From: JAYZDB01 sp036338025
GTDB lineage: Bacteria; Planctomycetota; UBA1135; UBA2386
NCBI GenBank assembly: GCA_036338025.1
Contig: JAYZDB010000258.1
Location: forward strand, 1 to 8,801
DNA: 8,801 nt
Direction of reading: 5' to 3'
Shown piece after piece: positions 7,934 through 8,801 of this stretch. The notes beneath the pieces are model-generated. The model worked only from the letters and a program-made list of their open reading frames with translations, searched no databases and was not told the origin of the DNA. Within the stretch, counting starts at the first letter, position 1. Each line of letters starts with the position of its first letter. Both the position numbers and the translations under genes were made by a program.

Positions 7934-7954
7934 GGAAATCCGCCTCCGATTTCC
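7934..7954 (+). promoter_or_regulatory. Inverted repeat, possible operator upstream of the sigma factor gene
   Basis: GGAAATC (7934-7940) and GATTTCC (7948-7954) are perfect reverse complements around a 7-nt GC-rich loop. A further GAAATC copy is at 7925-7930, exactly 10 bp before the one at 7935-7940. The site is in the 164-nt gap after smc, 63 nt before the chosen sigma start. There is no T-run, so a terminator is unlikely. A regulator-binding site is an inference from symmetry and spacing. Confidence 0.35.
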
Positions 7955-8017
7955 AGCTCTCTGGCGCACAGGCCGTTGGGGAGTTGCCGCGGATTGCCCC
8001 GGCGGCACAACTTGGCG

Positions 8018-8665
8018 ATGATTGTCTGGATGTCGGAACTCCGAAAAACCCTCGCCCTGCAACAGGCGGGCGACCCCGGTGCGAAGGAGGAGCTCTATAC
8101 GCGCTTCTATCCGCGCGTACGCGACATGGTTCACCGACAACTCCAGCACGACTTTCGTCGCAACCATCGCTGGATCCTGCCGCTGTTCAGTACTGGCGAC
8201 ATCGTCCAGGAGGTGTTTCTCGGGGTCGTGAGCCAGAAGCTTGATGGCTTTTCTGGTGACGATGAAGCGGCCTTCGTGCAGTACCTCGGCGCCGTCTGCC
8301 GGCATCGCTTGCTCGATGCTTTACGATTCCACGAGGCTGCCCGGCGGGATGTTCGTCGGCGGCGCGACAGCATGAACCGCACCAATTCGGGTATCAGTCC
8401 GGTTGCTAACGACCCGACTCCGTCCCTGGCGGCCTCGATCGGTGAGCAGATGGATGCATACTCCGAGGTGATGCGCGACCTGTCCGACAAGCAGCAGGAA
8501 GTCCTGCGCTTACGTCTGGAAGATCAAGAGTCGTTTGTGAGCATCGCTGAGACCATGGGCAACGCTTCGGCGGATGCCGCCCGCCAGGCATTTCGAACCG
8601 CGAAGGCGCGTTTGCTGGTGCGGTTGCGGGCCAAGGGGCTGCCGTCCTACGAGGAATCTGAATGA
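8018..8665 (+). CDS. ECF-type RNA polymerase sigma factor, planctomycete kinase-linked type
   Basis: A sigma-70 family factor with only regions 2 and 4, expected to direct RNA polymerase to a specific regulon. The chosen start gives 215 residues. Region 2 spans about 25-110, with ELYTRFYPRVRDMVHRQL (25-42), then STGDIVQEVFLGVV (58-71), the D-x-VQEVF helix that contacts core polymerase. A basic, low-complexity linker (109-145) follows. Region 4 (about 150-203) has the DLSDKQQEVLRLRL helix and a helix-turn-helix at about 172-197 (FVSIAETMGNASADAARQAF). Starts are uncertain: ATG 8018 and ATG 8030 both fit, while the frame opens back to GTG 7886 and ATG 7916 with non-conserved sequence that also covers the inverted repeat. 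The stop overlaps the next ATG as ATGA. No anti-sigma factor is recognisable; control through a partner kinase is likely from context. Confidence 0.88.
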   Translation: MIVWMSELRKTLALQQAGDPGAKEELYTRFYPRVRDMVHRQLQHDFRRNHRWILPLFSTGDIVQEVFLGVVSQKLDGFSGDDEAAFVQYLGAVCRHRLLDALRFHEAARRDVRRRRDSMNRTNSGISPVANDPTPSLAASIGEQMDAYSEVMRDLSDKQQEVLRLRLEDQESFVSIAETMGNASADAARQAFRTAKARLLVRLRAKGLPSYEESE

Positions 8666-8801
8666 ACAGTTCTGGCCAGCATCCTCCCAGTGAGGGACCC
8701 ACCAGGGAGATCCCGACCGCCAGCGATGAGGAACTGCTGATCCCCCTGGTAGAGGAAGCGCTGCGGGTATCTGAGCGCGGTGAAGAACCGGATCTCACCC
8801 G
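8662..8801 (+). CDS. Start of a gene translationally coupled to the sigma factor, probably a Ser/Thr protein kinase (3'-truncated)
   Basis: The ATG at 8662 overlaps the sigma factor stop (ATGA), and 46 codons are open to the window edge. The visible N-terminus is polar, MNSSGQHPPSEGPTREIPTA, followed by an acidic helix LLIPLVEEALRVSERGEEPD. Planctomycete kinases encoded after ECF sigma factors commonly open with a similar short helical stretch (a leucine-rich acidic helix, then PDL) before the catalytic domain. No kinase motif is inside the window, so the function comes from context and this weak resemblance. The reading frame itself is well supported by the overlap. Confidence 0.55.
   Translation, partial: MNSSGQHPPSEGPTREIPTASDEELLIPLVEEALRVSERGEEPDLT

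Noticed and set aside
7934..7954. Rho-independent terminator for smc
   Set aside because: The stem is AT-rich, no T-tract follows, and it lies 80 nt after the stop codon.
7886..8017. 44-residue N-terminal extension of the sigma factor
   Set aside because: The extension has no sigma-like sequence and covers the inverted repeat; it remains a less likely alternative start.

Overview
The window is about 8.8 kb of GC-rich bacterial chromosome. Every convincing gene is on the + strand and packing is tight. The gene content suggests a planctomycete-type organism. The strongest hint is an ECF sigma factor of the kind Planctomycetota pair with a serine/threonine kinase, overlapping the start of a downstream gene by ATGA. 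Weak or absent Shine-Dalgarno sequences at most starts fit that group, but there is no rRNA or other marker here, so the assignment is an inference.

Layout: (1) positions 1-1617 hold the 3' part of yidC, the membrane protein insertase, whose start lies outside the window. (2) 1638-2945 is a complete mnmE/trmE, the tRNA U34-modifying GTPase, with unusual residues in the switch II part of its G domain. (3) 2946-3075 is the longest gap in the first half and contains a tentative promoter. (4) 3076-3591 is nrdR, the zinc-ribbon/ATP-cone repressor of ribonucleotide reductase genes. (5) 3560-4060 is a small gene overlapping nrdR by 32 nt; its product looks like a second ATP-cone without a zinc ribbon. 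(6) 4095-7853 is smc, a full-length condensin ATPase of 1252 residues. (7) 7854-8017 is a non-coding gap with a perfect 7-bp inverted repeat and spaced GAAATC copies. (8) 8018-8665 is the ECF-type sigma factor. (9) 8662-8801 is the start of a gene that runs off the window, probably the partner kinase.

The genes fall into three groups. yidC and mnmE keep the widely conserved oriC-proximal order, although the jag/khpB gene often found between them is missing. nrdR, the ATP-cone gene and smc are closely spaced and probably co-transcribed, which groups control of dNTP supply with chromosome segregation. The sigma factor and the downstream gene look like a separate signalling pair. I saw no mobile element, tRNA, rRNA, CRISPR array or convincing rho-independent terminator. 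The item most worth following up is the ATP-cone-only protein coupled to nrdR.
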